A DNA stretch of 64,000 nt from Branchiostoma floridae. Its lineage: Eukaryota; Chordata; Leptocardii; Amphioxiformes; Branchiostomatidae. Positions 24,556 to 35,610 of the stretch are shown one piece after another; position 1 is the stretch's first letter, and each line of letters starts with the position of its first letter. The stretch spans positions 16,731,172 through 16,795,171 of the forward strand of contig NC_049986.1 in NCBI RefSeq assembly GCF_000003815.2, written 5' to 3'. The notes beneath the pieces are model-generated. The model was not told the origin of the DNA, ran no database searches, and saw nothing but the letters and a program-made list of their open reading frames with translations. The position numbers were made by a program, and so were the translations under genes.

Positions 24556-24914
24556 ACCGGAAATGAGCTAAATTATTTTTCGAATCGAAAATCGCTATTT
24601 TGCACATTTCAATGAGAACGAGTGGAAAACAACAACAGACAAATTAGCTAGTGTTGCTTAGTAAGTGCTACATACTTCATCTAAACAAGCCATTATTATT
24701 TCAGAAGAAGTTTACACATTGTAGGAAATAGTCTAGGTACAGTAGTCTAGTCCCTAAAATATCAACAGGTGCTGGGATTGCAAACGTGCAAAGTTTCCCC
24801 TGAGATGTCATATAGATCCTGGATAAATTAAAGAAGCATCATCTATACTTCATTATCTCCATCGTCGTTTTTTTCTTGCACAACTGCCTTAGGGATGTCA
24901 TCATTCGTCAAATG

Positions 24915-25320
24915 AAGTGGGTGGAGGCGAGAAATTGACCCGAAGGTAGGGAAATATGTCGTCCAATTTTAGCTGGAAGAACTCAGTGTTAAAGGTCGTC
25001 TCACCCACCCTAGCCGTACGCATAGCTCAGTTCCGCTATCAATTTTCACCGGGTGCCACTTCGCTCTTTAGTATTGAAGATCAGCACCTCCATGGAATTG
25101 CAAGATTAGACAAGGAATGAAAGTTTAATGGACCTTTCCGCCTTCTAAGCTGACCTGTATTATGAGGGTAACACGACGGAGACAAGGTCACACAGGACCT
25201 GGTCCATGTGTTAAGTGAACTGATTAATAGACATCCATGGTGCTCACACCTCGACCGAGTGGACCACCCCAATTATTTAGTTTGAGACGAGATGTGATGG
25301 AGCAGCCATGTAATGAGAAA
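24915..25320. repeat. Paralogous block 18, copy A; the longest and best conserved (partner 57783-58200)
   Basis: About 400 bp is alignable, and roughly 150 bp in the middle (25013-25165) is about 93% identical to 57888-58040. Shared runs include 'gctcagttccgctatcaatt' and 'tcaccgggtgccacttcgct'. It contains the open frame at 25014-25120. High identity continues about 40 bp past the stop of that frame. Confidence 0.8.
25014..25120 (+). CDS. Candidate terminal exon or exon relic, weakly cadherin-like, copy A
   Basis: After a pyrimidine-rich stretch ending in CCCTAG, a 34-codon frame runs to TGA. It includes SPGATSLFSIEDQH and ends in ARLDKE. The copy B partner (57890-57996) has the same acceptor, frame length and stop, with five codon differences (two silent, three replacing). 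The pattern FSI...G.ARLD(K/R)E recalls the middle of a cadherin repeat, where FSID..TG.I..A..LDRE is typical. Here the glycine-containing turn is shortened and the frame stops directly after the LDRE-like motif. This may be a last exon, a dead exon kept in both copies, or chance inside a conserved non-coding block. Confidence 0.25.
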
Positions 25321-25750
25321 ACTTTATGTTCCTGTTCAAAATGAAGACTTATGTCACTCATTTTACTCAGAAATTATTGGATTTGTTGGGCATTATTGAT
25401 TGGTACGTGAGCATAGTATGAATTCAGCATAGTCAAAAGCCATGCCGATCAATCTCTGACTGCTTTAGCCCAGCAATCTGCAGTTGTAGGTTTTATCTAT
25501 TTTTCACAATAGGGCTTGGATTTTGAAAACAACTTTATATTTTTTATTGAAAACAATGTAAGCAATAATCATTGCACGTGCACTGGAAACTGATGAATCA
25601 ACTTCGATGATCACAATGTGGAAGTGTCGATGAACAATCGATTAGGATTGCCGTGTGACCTTCGTTGTTCTTCAGGACAAATTCAGTGCTTCTGTAACTA
25701 CCTTCAATCACAATGAATACGAGAATGCTTGCTACTCACCTAAAGTCATA

Positions 25751-26089
25751 ATGAAGCCTTTTTTACCATCTGTTGTCTGTACTACGCTGGTGATTGTCCT
25801 TGTCCTACAGGTATCTTCTTGCCTTCTTCAGCTTGTTATGAATACAGACAGTGAAAATGATGACACCGTTCTGCCTCCCGGTCGATGTTGTGATCTTGTG
25901 GAATGGTATCGAGCGCTTTTTCAAGGACACCTCAGTAGTTGTGGCATAAATATCACAGTGATGATACTCGATATCTTGCAAGATACCTCTTTCTCACTTA
26001 AGTGTCATTGGTCTGAAGGAGCAAACGGTCCTCTTGATCTTATCCCCTGCCACAGCCACATCCCATCGCTTCTATCAGATAATCGCTAG
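25751..26089 (+). CDS. Hypothetical small secreted cysteine-containing protein, or a signal-peptide exon
   Basis: An ATG opens a 112-codon frame starting MKPFLPSVVCTTLVIVLVLQ, a basic start followed by a hydrophobic core typical of a signal peptide. The rest carries several cysteines (RCCDLVEW, LSSCGIN, LKCHW, IPCHSH). CAG|GTATCT directly after residue 20 could be a splice donor, making the first 60 bases a signal-peptide exon. The collinear part of copy B (around 58700) matches only weakly, and this length can occur by chance in 64 kb, so it stays hypothetical. Confidence 0.2.
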   Translation: MKPFLPSVVCTTLVIVLVLQVSSCLLQLVMNTDSENDDTVLPPGRCCDLVEWYRALFQGHLSSCGINITVMILDILQDTSFSLKCHWSEGANGPLDLIPCHSHIPSLLSDNR

Positions 26090-26696
26090 CCGTAGTAACC
26101 TCTGTGAAATATAATGTATCGGTGTTAGAGTCGAGTGATTTTTATACATTGCAAATTGGAATTGAGATTTACTTTCATTTTGTTAACGATGTTACCTGTG
26201 CTCTCGTAACAGTAATGGAAATATGAAGACAACTCCATTCATCAAGGTAATGATCAAAGGAAGCAAACAAAGCAATTTTTGCAAAATGAACAACACATAT
26301 AATTTTAAAAGGGCAGTCCGATTCCATAGACACTTTTATTGAACAACAGAAAAGCCTTGTTTGAAAAAAAGAAATGATTATTATTCTTGGTATGAGTTTT
26401 TAATATTACTTTCCACGCCGACAGTTCATGTTGCTCGCATGGCCGATCGCTGACTCTTGATGAAAATCGCAGCCAGTAGGATATAGCACTACCGTATCAT
26501 CTGCTAAGGGAATAATAACTATTCATGTGGTCTGGGTCGAAAGTTCGTTTCCCTAGAGTCTTATTTCCATTCTTGAATCTACAAACTTGACATCACCAGC
26601 GCATAACGTCCAATATTGTCCATCATTGAGACCTGGTGATCCATCATAAGTTTTGTTTCCTCGATACATCTTGGTAATGGCCCATGTACATTACGA

Positions 26697-26875
26697 AAAC
26701 GAATGAAGAAACACGAAATCGATGTGAAGTGGCGAATGCATATTTAGCTTCATAGTTAAATACGTGTTTATGATACTTTTGTAGGCAGGTTATGATTGCA
26801 TGTGTGCCCATTAAGGCTAATCGTTCGAAACTTCAAGAGTAATGGCCCTGTTTCTTAGAATAAATCATAGTATAA
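26697..26875. repeat. Paralogous block 19, copy A (partner 60153-60345)
   Basis: Shares 'acga-att-gatgt-g-gtggc-aa', 'gtatttagc', 'acgtgttta' and 'taatcgttcgaa'. Weaker than its neighbours but in order. No shared frame was found. Confidence 0.5.
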
Positions 26876-29289
26876 ACTAGTATAAACGAGAAGGCGCGAG
26901 GTACATACTCTACGTTGTAAATAACAAATGGACGTCCAGTGTTTGAGGAGAGCCACTCCTAAAAAGTTAATGACCACATCAAATTATCAAAAAGAGAAGT
27001 GGTCCTTCCCGGTGTGAGTGATTCAAAATCTACAGTCCTATATGGCAGCACCTGGGGCAATTGCTGTCGTATTGAGGTTAACTGAGTTAGCGTCAAATGG
27101 CAGCTGTCCCAGACCCTTGCCATTTAGCTCCACCTAGGCCTATTGTAAGCTCATTAACAACGACACAAGAAGATATTACTTCTGATATGTACCTGACCTT
27201 TCACCTGTGGGAAATTTAACCCATTTTCTAGTGAGACCCAATTTTTGATAGTGCTTGTCGCACATATAGATTGTCATTACAAATAGGCTATTTTGGGGGT
27301 CACGAAACAGAAGTATAAATGACAATAGACAATGGACATAGCAACGGCTACAGATGTAGCCTTTCAATAAACTGCGCCTTGTGCTTTTCGCTCAATGCCT
27401 CTCCCTTACATATATTTATCTTCATAATCAGCATTTGTTAAATTGGCAACTTTGATACGCATCTAATGCATGTTTTATTGTTCTCAGTAGGATAAAGTTA
27501 ACTGTCTAGTTATATTTTTTATATTTTAAGACTTTTCATCATGGATATTTACCCCAAGAGCCTCTTAAAAGGCAGTCACTTGTTAACGTATAACCTTAAC
27601 GGTAATGATTACGTTCTGTAGTTGTATGTACGCAGTGATACACCTCGTTTTATGGAAACCATAATAAATGTTGCTTATCTTGATTGGAATATAGGGTTGT
27701 TTTCAAAATGTTACCGTGACCTTCCGATGACCATGATTATGCCAGCCCTCCGGATGTCGGCCAGGTTATACGTTTTATGTTTCCTGCCGGATATCCCTTC
27801 AGGTATATTTATTAACCATGATGCGTTCGACAGAATAATGACATTATTATTTTCAGAAGGATTGCTATGAGGTTTACATATTATCTGTTATGACATCTTC
27901 AGCCTTTATCAATGATTGAGTAGATAAATATCATTTCAAAAACATTGCTATAACCTTTATGTTTAATTACAATATCTGCATGTCTCTGATGATTAAATCA
28001 TCTTGCTGAAAATGCGACACTACAAAGTAGTTCAATGATGCTGAAATCAATGTTCATGCCTTCGTGCAGGTTTCCTTTCTCGTAAGCTACTACTAAAGTA
28101 GGTGGCTCTTGTGTGTAAAAGATACCTAAGTGTTAAGTCATCCCCATAGTTGCACTTCTTTCTGATGATAGCGTGTTGATTGAAGCAAAGACAAAATACT
28201 TGTAAACCTCCTGAATATTGATACTCATGTCATACGCAGTATGTGCAACGCACAATACTGTTGTAATCCACTTGGAGTTATTTAGTATTAAACTGTTTTA
28301 AAAGTCTCGTCTACTTCCAACTATACAACATTCAAGGGGACCAGTCCTTTCATGTAAATTACGGTTATCAAATAGTCAATGATCAAAATTGATATCATTC
28401 ACTTACTGCAAAGGAATAAATTCCATGGTAAATCAATGAGATGGACTGTGTGGAGTTGTGCATATGGTGCCCCATCCCGGTCTAGATAAGGGTTTGAGGC
28501 AACATCAGCAACTAATTCCTAAGGCTCCTAAGGCTGACAACACAAAATTGTATTTTTGCAAAGCCCACGGGCCAAATAGATGGAATGCTACATGTATAGT
28601 GCTTTTGCATGTCGTGACTTATCAGCCAGCTCAGCTGGATACAAAATTGATATCTAACTACTTTGTTAGGGCAGACCTTTCAGCGTGACCGGGAGTCCCG
28701 TCGTATACCTGATTGCTAAAGTAATTTATGGAATAGGCTGATCTGATCAGATTACTATCAATTATCTAACGTCTGGATACTAGTATTCCTATGTTTTTTC
28801 GACCCTCCATTCAAATCAACAACGTTAACGCGTTGTTTTGACCTATCCCTCTGGATGTTTCTCTGGCTTAAGCCATTTTCATGTTTCTTAAACTAAATTT
28901 TGTCTCCATGATAACAATGGATACAACATTTGAATATTGTATAACAATGGGCTGCCCTTTAGAATTAACTTGATTAAACTCAGATACTTCCAAACTTTGC
29001 AGTTTGATAGTTACATTCAATCTGAACTCCAATATGAATGAAGTTACAGGGTTATGTCTTTTCCATACAAAATAGTACTGAGGTGGTACAACTTTTTTAG
29101 ACTAGACTTATTTTACATTCCTTTCACATCCCTGCTGTAAATTTTCCATTCGTCTCTCGGACTTTTAAAATTGACGTGACGATTTCGAGGAAGCCCTATA
29201 AAGTATAATACGAAACTCCAGCTAAGTATCTTAGATAGATGACTAAGTGATCAATCGTAGGATTAGATAGCTGGTGAAATGCATCCCAG

Positions 29290-29461
29290 CAGCACACGTT
29301 GTCCTGACAGGGATAACAGATGGAACACGCTGGATGTGGGTGGGAGTCCTGGCTAATTAAAATCCATTTGTAGACCGTCTGGAGACATACGTTGGATGCT
29401 CTCTTGGCACCATACGCGCCACTCATCACATGGAGTATTTCACCTTGGAGTGTCGTGAACA
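29290..29461. repeat. Paralogous block 20, copy A (partner 63833-64000)
   Basis: Shares 'gttgtcctgacagggataa', 'gatgtgggtgggagtcctgg', 'ctgtctggagacatacgtt'-like words and 'tttcaccttggagtgtcgtg'. Minus-strand 29391-29429 reads VMSGAYGAKRASN followed by GTATGT. The B partner reads VMNGAYGATWATN, also followed by GTATGT. The two copies differ by a 2-base indel just upstream, so no longer common frame exists on either strand. Confidence 0.75.
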
Positions 29462-32010
29462 ATATTGCACCCATTTTTAAATTGCCATTATTGACAGAAT
29501 GACCTATCAGTTGTTTGCCATATCTCTTCTTCAAACTGCAATAAGGCGTAGCGCTAATACCGACACCTCCTCACCAAGAACTCAAGAAACAATAGCTCAG
29601 TAGAAATTAATTACTAGCATCATGATGAATGTTTTCTAATCCGTTGCGCAATATCAAATAAGATTACAACTTACAAGTGTAAACATTAGTCTTTTTGGTA
29701 CAGCTGACAAGATAAGATAACTAATGATAGCAAACAAACCTTATCCCATGAATAATTCTTCATTCTGTACTCTGATTGCAAATTGGATACAAACTTTTGC
29801 AAGGAAATTCAATAACCTTACAGGCATTGCTTCTGCTAAGAACGTATTTAGTAGTCACTTAACGTTACCCTTGTGTTCAACGTTGATGGTACCGTTGATA
29901 ACGAATTAGATACATGGCTGCCAGTAAGAAAATAATTGCTCTCATTATCCCATATTAAATCGTACACTTTCTTCGGGGTGACAACAAATCTGACAAGTTT
30001 AGTAGCCATGCTACATATCAATCAGAGACCGGTGATGCTTACAAAATTTCTTACTGTTGATCACGCAAAACTTCAAGTTGTATAGAAAACGAAGTTGAAA
30101 AGCAAAGTCAATGTGATAAGGTATGTAATTTCTTTAGAACCGACGGTGATATTTTCCCTTGATCAACTGCAGGGGAGTCAGATTATCAGCGTCACTTCAG
30201 CCCCTGAGTCGTGAGAAGGGTTATAAGACTTAAGACTTCCGTAAGGTGAGTAGAATTTTGATACGTGTACAAAGGTTACTATGATCATTGCGTACGTACT
30301 AGACAGACTTGCCTCAAGGGGCCCGTTGACGACATTTCCCTGCCATTCCTAATGCACTGACTATGAGCAATTCCTTATATAACTTTTAACCAAATGAACA
30401 TCCTAAATTAGACAAAACATAGATTCAAAACACTATTAGTGAGTTTAGCAACATTGCTCTTTCATTATAAGGTAGGAAAAATGGATTTTCAAAGATGAAA
30501 ATATAGAATTTCCAAAGACGCTACAAAAGTTATCCAACAGTAACTAACTACCACTGTATTCACCACTATAGGAATAAAGTCATTAAAGGACATAAAAAAT
30601 AGTTTTGAAATTATCAATTTCAAACCTCTGGGCACCAACAACTTCTGTGGAAAAGCTCAAAACACATTATGACTGTCACAGACATAAAGATACTGGGAAC
30701 GTTTGGCCTATGTCCCAAATTCGGATAATCTTCGTGTGACACGGATGATGCCGTCAGTGATATCTCACCTAAACTCGGTAACATTTCTGACAGTAGAGGT
30801 CGTGGGAGACATCTTTTTGGTATTCTACACGGACACCAGGAAGACTGATACCTTGACCTTGCAAATTACAGAAAGTTGTGAGAGCTATAAGGCATAACTG
30901 CAGGGCTGTTGACTTCCTATACGTGCCAAAAGGCCACAAGTTGTTGGATTGAATGCAAATATCACCGTGTGTGTGGTAATGAAGAGATCAAGATTGCTAC
31001 GGGGACCATATTAGCATAATTTTGATTCCTCAAACGTGGCGTTGACATTATGATGGAGCGATCAATGTCAAGTTTGTTGCCAAGGGGCCCATCGTCGAGA
31101 GCCTCCCAAGAAAATCAGGTCGAGTGATTCGAATACAGAGTGTGTGAAGTAAGCATGGAGCAAATATTAAGCATTCGTGCCGATATTCTATTATCTTTGA
31201 ATTTTAGCTTTCATCGTTAAAAAAAATGTTATAGAGATATCGCTACAGCAAAAAACTATTACCATTCTAAGCAGTTTAATCTCTCCTGATTTCTTTTTTA
31301 GATACGTGGCGAAAACATAATGATTTCTTGAAAAGAATTCTGTGACAGAAAAGCCCCTTCACTTGTCACCTATGCATCTTATTGATAAGGGCTAGTGGTC
31401 TGAACTTCAGTACCCAGAGCAATATGCCCAAGAACTACCAGAATTATCATTAGATGCAGAACATGGAAGTCGGGTATCCTGCTGGATTACACATAGACCT
31501 GTACTGCATTGGCAACATGACTTTGTCATGAGCATGTTCTCAGGGTATGGCATTCATGCACCCTTAGGAGTAACAGGCCGACCATACATTAGGTGGAGTG
31601 GTATGAGTTAGTAATGGTAAAAGTATTACGGACCAGTAAACTACTTATATATTATGTGAAATGCCTTCAAAACAACGTACAATAGTCATTGCAACATGGA
31701 AAAAGAAAAAGTATTCTGTGATGTTTTTGACGTCACCATCAAAGCCTGGGGAACTGCGCTAATGATAATCAATTTAGTGTAAATGCTTTTTTTCTCTCGT
31801 TTTCAGGTCAGTATCACACACAGCTGAGTACATATTTGTATGGTTCTGCCCAAAAATAACCTCCTTACTCCTTTCAAGTAAAGTGCACGTATACATGAAA
31901 ATATGTTAACTAATTTGTACAGCTGTAACTAATAATCTTGACTCGTTTCATGCTTAGATGTCTCGCGCCTTTCCCCCTCTTATCAATACAAATACGAACG
32001 CATTTCCTTC
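29462..32010. other. No gene seen; holds the junction between copies A and B
   Basis: The junction should lie near 31.7 kb by extrapolation. No transposon or direct repeat is visible there, so the duplication mechanism is unknown. Confidence 0.45.
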
Positions 32011-32235
32011 CACACCACATTTCGTTGAAAGTTTTATCAGAATATCGATTTGTTAACCCATGATATACCTCTGTTAATAGTTACAAAGTGTTCTATCTTT
32101 GTGGGTCTTAGTTACAAATGGAGGGATTAAGCACCAGCTGGCAGATTTCCAAAAGTGTACAAGGAAAGACAAATCTTCCAAATGCTGTTACGCACATGGG
32201 ACATGTGTACTAAGCCACGGCCTTTATAGCGTCCT
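32011..32235. repeat. Paralogous block 1, copy B (partner 291-507)
   Basis: Collinear partner of the first A block. It fixes the start of copy B at or shortly before 32 kb. Confidence 0.65.
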
Positions 32236-32860
32236 TGTCTCGCATTGCACTGCTAACATCCCATTTCCTTTTATCAACTCAGCTTCATTTAAGGTGAATG
32301 TGACACTATCCGGAAAGCTGATTAATTGCACATGAACCATACCGATCATGTTGTGTGGCAAGTTTTGAGTATCCAGTCAATGATTCTTTTGTATTGCCGC
32401 TATTGGTAAAACAACCAGCTCCCCCACATGGTAGAGTTAAACATCTGACAGTTGATGCATTTAGCCCGCGTAACTGTTTGGCTTAATATCAACCAACATT
32501 ATTGCTTTCCACAAAGTGGATCAACTGATAAGTTTACTGGTGAGCAAACAATGGGAGGTTTAATGCCAATTTAGGGAAGCTTAACGGTTAGTAACATAGT
32601 TAAACCAGTTACAATAAAGAAGTCATCAAGTTATGTTATCAAGACCTTTCAGTGATTGTTAAGATTTTCCGAGTAATAAGGAGATTAAAACAATCATTTG
32701 AAACTATTTGATTTGGAAATATTGCATCTGTATTCTGAAACCTTTGGTCTTTATCGTCGATGGAAAAATTCTTCAGTCGTATATCTCATATCATGGAAAC
32801 AAGCAATCTGAGCGGTAGAAAACAAACAAGGAAGGCATCAATATATGGCCATGGATACAT

Positions 32861-32905
32861 TTTTATGGTACATTTGATTGTATTTTGATTGACACTGGCG
32901 CCTAC
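32861..32905. repeat. Paralogous block 2, copy B (partner 3338-3380)
   Basis: Short match around 'ttttgattgacactggcgcct'. It lies only about 0.6 kb from block 1, against 2.8 kb in copy A. Confidence 0.5.
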
Positions 32906-33173
32906 CGCTCGACGAAAAAATCCTATCTTATTCATACATTATTAATTCCATACCGCCAGTAAATTGGAAGGTAGTTTTTTGGGGTATGTTGGATTTTATT
33001 ACCGATTCTGAGTCAATATTTTCTAATATAAATTAATAGAAAAATGACGTTTTCAATCTACGCAGATCATTGTATGTACAGAATATGATTCGGTAAAAAA
33101 TTATTGTCACGCCTTTGAAGTCTACAAGTCAGATTACTATACATCGCTATGCGTTTTTGGTGCCGATAACGTA

Positions 33174-33420
33174 GTGATTTATTGGGTTATGAATTCCATG
33201 TGTATGAAAACATAATACACATTACACAATGGGACCAAGGGTCATCTCACACATATTGTAAAGTAGATGAGATATGTTGAGGCTGATTGTTCCAGGCGAA
33301 GATGTATGTTGTTACATGTATTAGTACGTGAGGTAAGTGAGTTTTGAATGGATGCTGTGACAAGATTACTGCTGAGCATATTGACTCAGTATTTTGAGTG
33401 ATATTGCCTGTCAATCATCA
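33174..33420. repeat. Paralogous block 3, copy B (partner 4095-4340)
   Basis: About 75-80% identical to the A block. It contains the matched AG-frame-GT segment at 33267-33332. Confidence 0.75.
33267..33332 (+). CDS. Candidate 66-nt exon, copy B
   Basis: TAG precedes and GTAAGT follows. The 22-codon frame is open and ends HVLVRE, as in A (4186-4251). It begins with ATG in this copy. Shared residues are the EAD triplet, RR and the final six; most others differ. Same caveats as the A partner. Confidence 0.22.
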
Positions 33421-34660
33421 TAAAGTTATCATCCAACATGTAGTTAGGAAAGCAACAAAAGTGATTTAGCAATATTTAAACAACGACAAAACCGCTCCTG
33501 AATAAGACACGTATATCTTTGCTGGCATTTAAGATGCAATACCCTGATGTTATTACTACGGTAAATAAAGTTTTCCTTTTGTACATCTTTAAAGGTTGCG
33601 TCAAAGGCAATTCTCTGTTACATGTTGGTACCACTATGCAACGTTGATAATGGACACAATATGATTGTCCTATCGTCAACCATGCCCTTCAACACCGCAT
33701 TAATACAGGCATGTGGTCACGAAAGCTAGCAAATGCAACAGATACCGACTGTGGTTTGAATCCTTCCCATATGATACCCACAACCGACTGTACTGTAAAG
33801 CAACCCTTAGTAACCTATCCATAGGCATCTCATTTTATTCTCTCCTTACACAAGAACTTTAAAACACCCACGCCATAATCGTTGATATATTGACTAGTGA
33901 CTACTCTATATTACAAGATCAGGCTAGTCACACGACAAAGTAACTCTCGACGCATTATGTTGATCCTCTGTTCATCTACGCGGAAAATATGAGTGCCAAA
34001 CCGACAGTTCCTGTTGTTTCACTTACCGTATACCATGCGCTATGATTTCATTATGTCAACATATATGAAGTACTATTCATTCCGTGATATTTACCTTAAG
34101 AAACGCTGTCATAAAATGCCCGTGTTGCCATGGCAGAGTCCGTCGGCTATCTTTAACAAATTAAACCAGAATAAACCTAGAGATTGAAATTGACAAATGT
34201 CATATTTCTTTCAATACATGATAAACAGACAATAGTAATACACTTTGTTCTTGGTTTTGCTTGGCGATCTTTGATAAGTTAAGGGAATGTTGTCTCTACT
34301 GGTCTGAATAGCACGAATACAACAACATGTTAAAATTGCTTTATTTGAGAATCTTTCATTCTGTGGGATATACGTACTGAATCTTGTGTGGGTTTATAAT
34401 AATTGGTTGGTTCCTTAACCCTGCAAATTGCAAAATCGTTGCCCAACAATATTTTGTGACTGTCGGATTTATATCTGCTAACTCCTCCATCGTTTAATTT
34501 AAACGGGGCTTCGATGTGCTCGATGAATCATTTTGATAACGCACATTTGACCATTCATTTGCTTGCTTAATTCATTGATGTATCGTTTTACATATAAAAG
34601 ACAGATTGCTTGTATTGCTCTAACCCATTGACTATATTTAGGCAGTTGGTGTAGAGCCAC

Positions 34661-34829
34661 TGTTCATCTAACTGATCTCTAGAGGCAATACACATCTCAG
34701 GTCGTCGTTGGTTATCTATATAACTTAGCACATGCACTATGACCGACAAAGACACATTGCATATCCAATTGGAATAGAAGCTACTTCATCTATCACACGG
34801 ACAAGTATTGGCTAGAAACACTGAATATC
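34661..34829. repeat. Paralogous block 4, copy B (partner 5068-5237)
   Basis: About 85-90% identical to A. The minus-strand frame reads VIDEVASIPIGYAMCLCRS then stops. A TATA-like word (TATCTATATAA) sits in the same place as in A. Confidence 0.7.
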
Positions 34830-35523
34830 CTCAAATTCAGGATGGGTGTTAATTGCAATTTCAGGGTGGACTGATCTCTAAAATCCATCTTGCGTTTTGA
34901 TCTTTAGCTACGCCTTCTCTCCAGTATGTATCAAGACACGAATCTGATAATTATCGACTATGATTTACCTTCTGTACTTGATTACAATCATAATTGCCAT
35001 ATACAAGACATGGGCAATCGAACTGCAGATCAAACAACCACGGTATTGATATTGGTTGAAATCTACATTTTTTTTCCAGGAAAATAATGTACAGCTATGT
35101 TTATTTGAAAACAGTTTTCAAACTTTCGGGTGAGAGCAATGTGCATCGTTTCTCTTTGTTTCCTAATAAAAACTTACCCACCAGTGTAGTGTTTGGCTGA
35201 AAAGTCCTTTTTTTTCATCAAGGGAGTCTCCTATTGAGGAAAGAGTGAAGAAAATGGTCGGAAAGTACTCTTTACGTTGTTCCATGAGAAGCTATTAACT
35301 GTCAAATGCAGCTCTTACTGACAGAGTGCAAGTGACCCATTCCATCAGCTTTTGGCATTCTTTTGTGTGCCATTCAGACAACACGTAGCAACAGAAATTG
35401 CCCTGTATAGTGGTTGGAGGAGGGAAACGTGATCATTTTCTTACCCTAACGTGATCTTACCAAAACTTATCATAACCCAATGGTCGCTAGTGATGGAAGG
35501 AGCCTGGTAAGCTCGTAATGGAA

Positions 35524-35610
35524 TTTAGGTGACAAGACATTCTGTAAGATCACCTCAAGTGTGTTGGGTAGCATACATCCTGATTCAACCCACTGATTGT
35601 AATCAGCATT
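35524..35610. repeat. Paralogous block 5, copy B (partner 5734-5820)
   Basis: Collinear partner ending in 'ctgattgtaatcagcatt'. Confidence 0.55.

Larger units (their letters stand above)
25321..29289. other. No recognised gene apart from the hypothetical frame at 25751
   Basis: Besides weak block 19 there is no domain, RNA or repeat signature. Frames of 63-82 codons are unsupported. Confidence 0.45.
1..31700. repeat. Copy A of a ~30-kb tandem segmental duplication
   Basis: Blocks scattered through this half recur in the same order and orientation in the second half of the window. Examples are 291-507 with 32011-32235, 4095-4340 with 33174-33420, 8788-8975 with 37806-37975, 24915-25320 with 57783-58200 and 29290-29461 with 63833-64000. 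Identity by eye is about 70-93% inside blocks and falls below what can be aligned between them. The left end of the copy may lie before base 1, and the right edge near 31.7 kb is inferred from the offset of the first block. Copy A carries two inverted-repeat elements and a SINE that I do not find at the matching places in copy B. Confidence 0.8.

Noticed and set aside
24490-24556. tRNA gene on the minus strand
   Set aside because: The A and B boxes are good, but the 5' and 3' ends cannot pair as an acceptor stem, the anticodon stem does not pair well, and the sequence continues into a SINE body with flanking target duplications.
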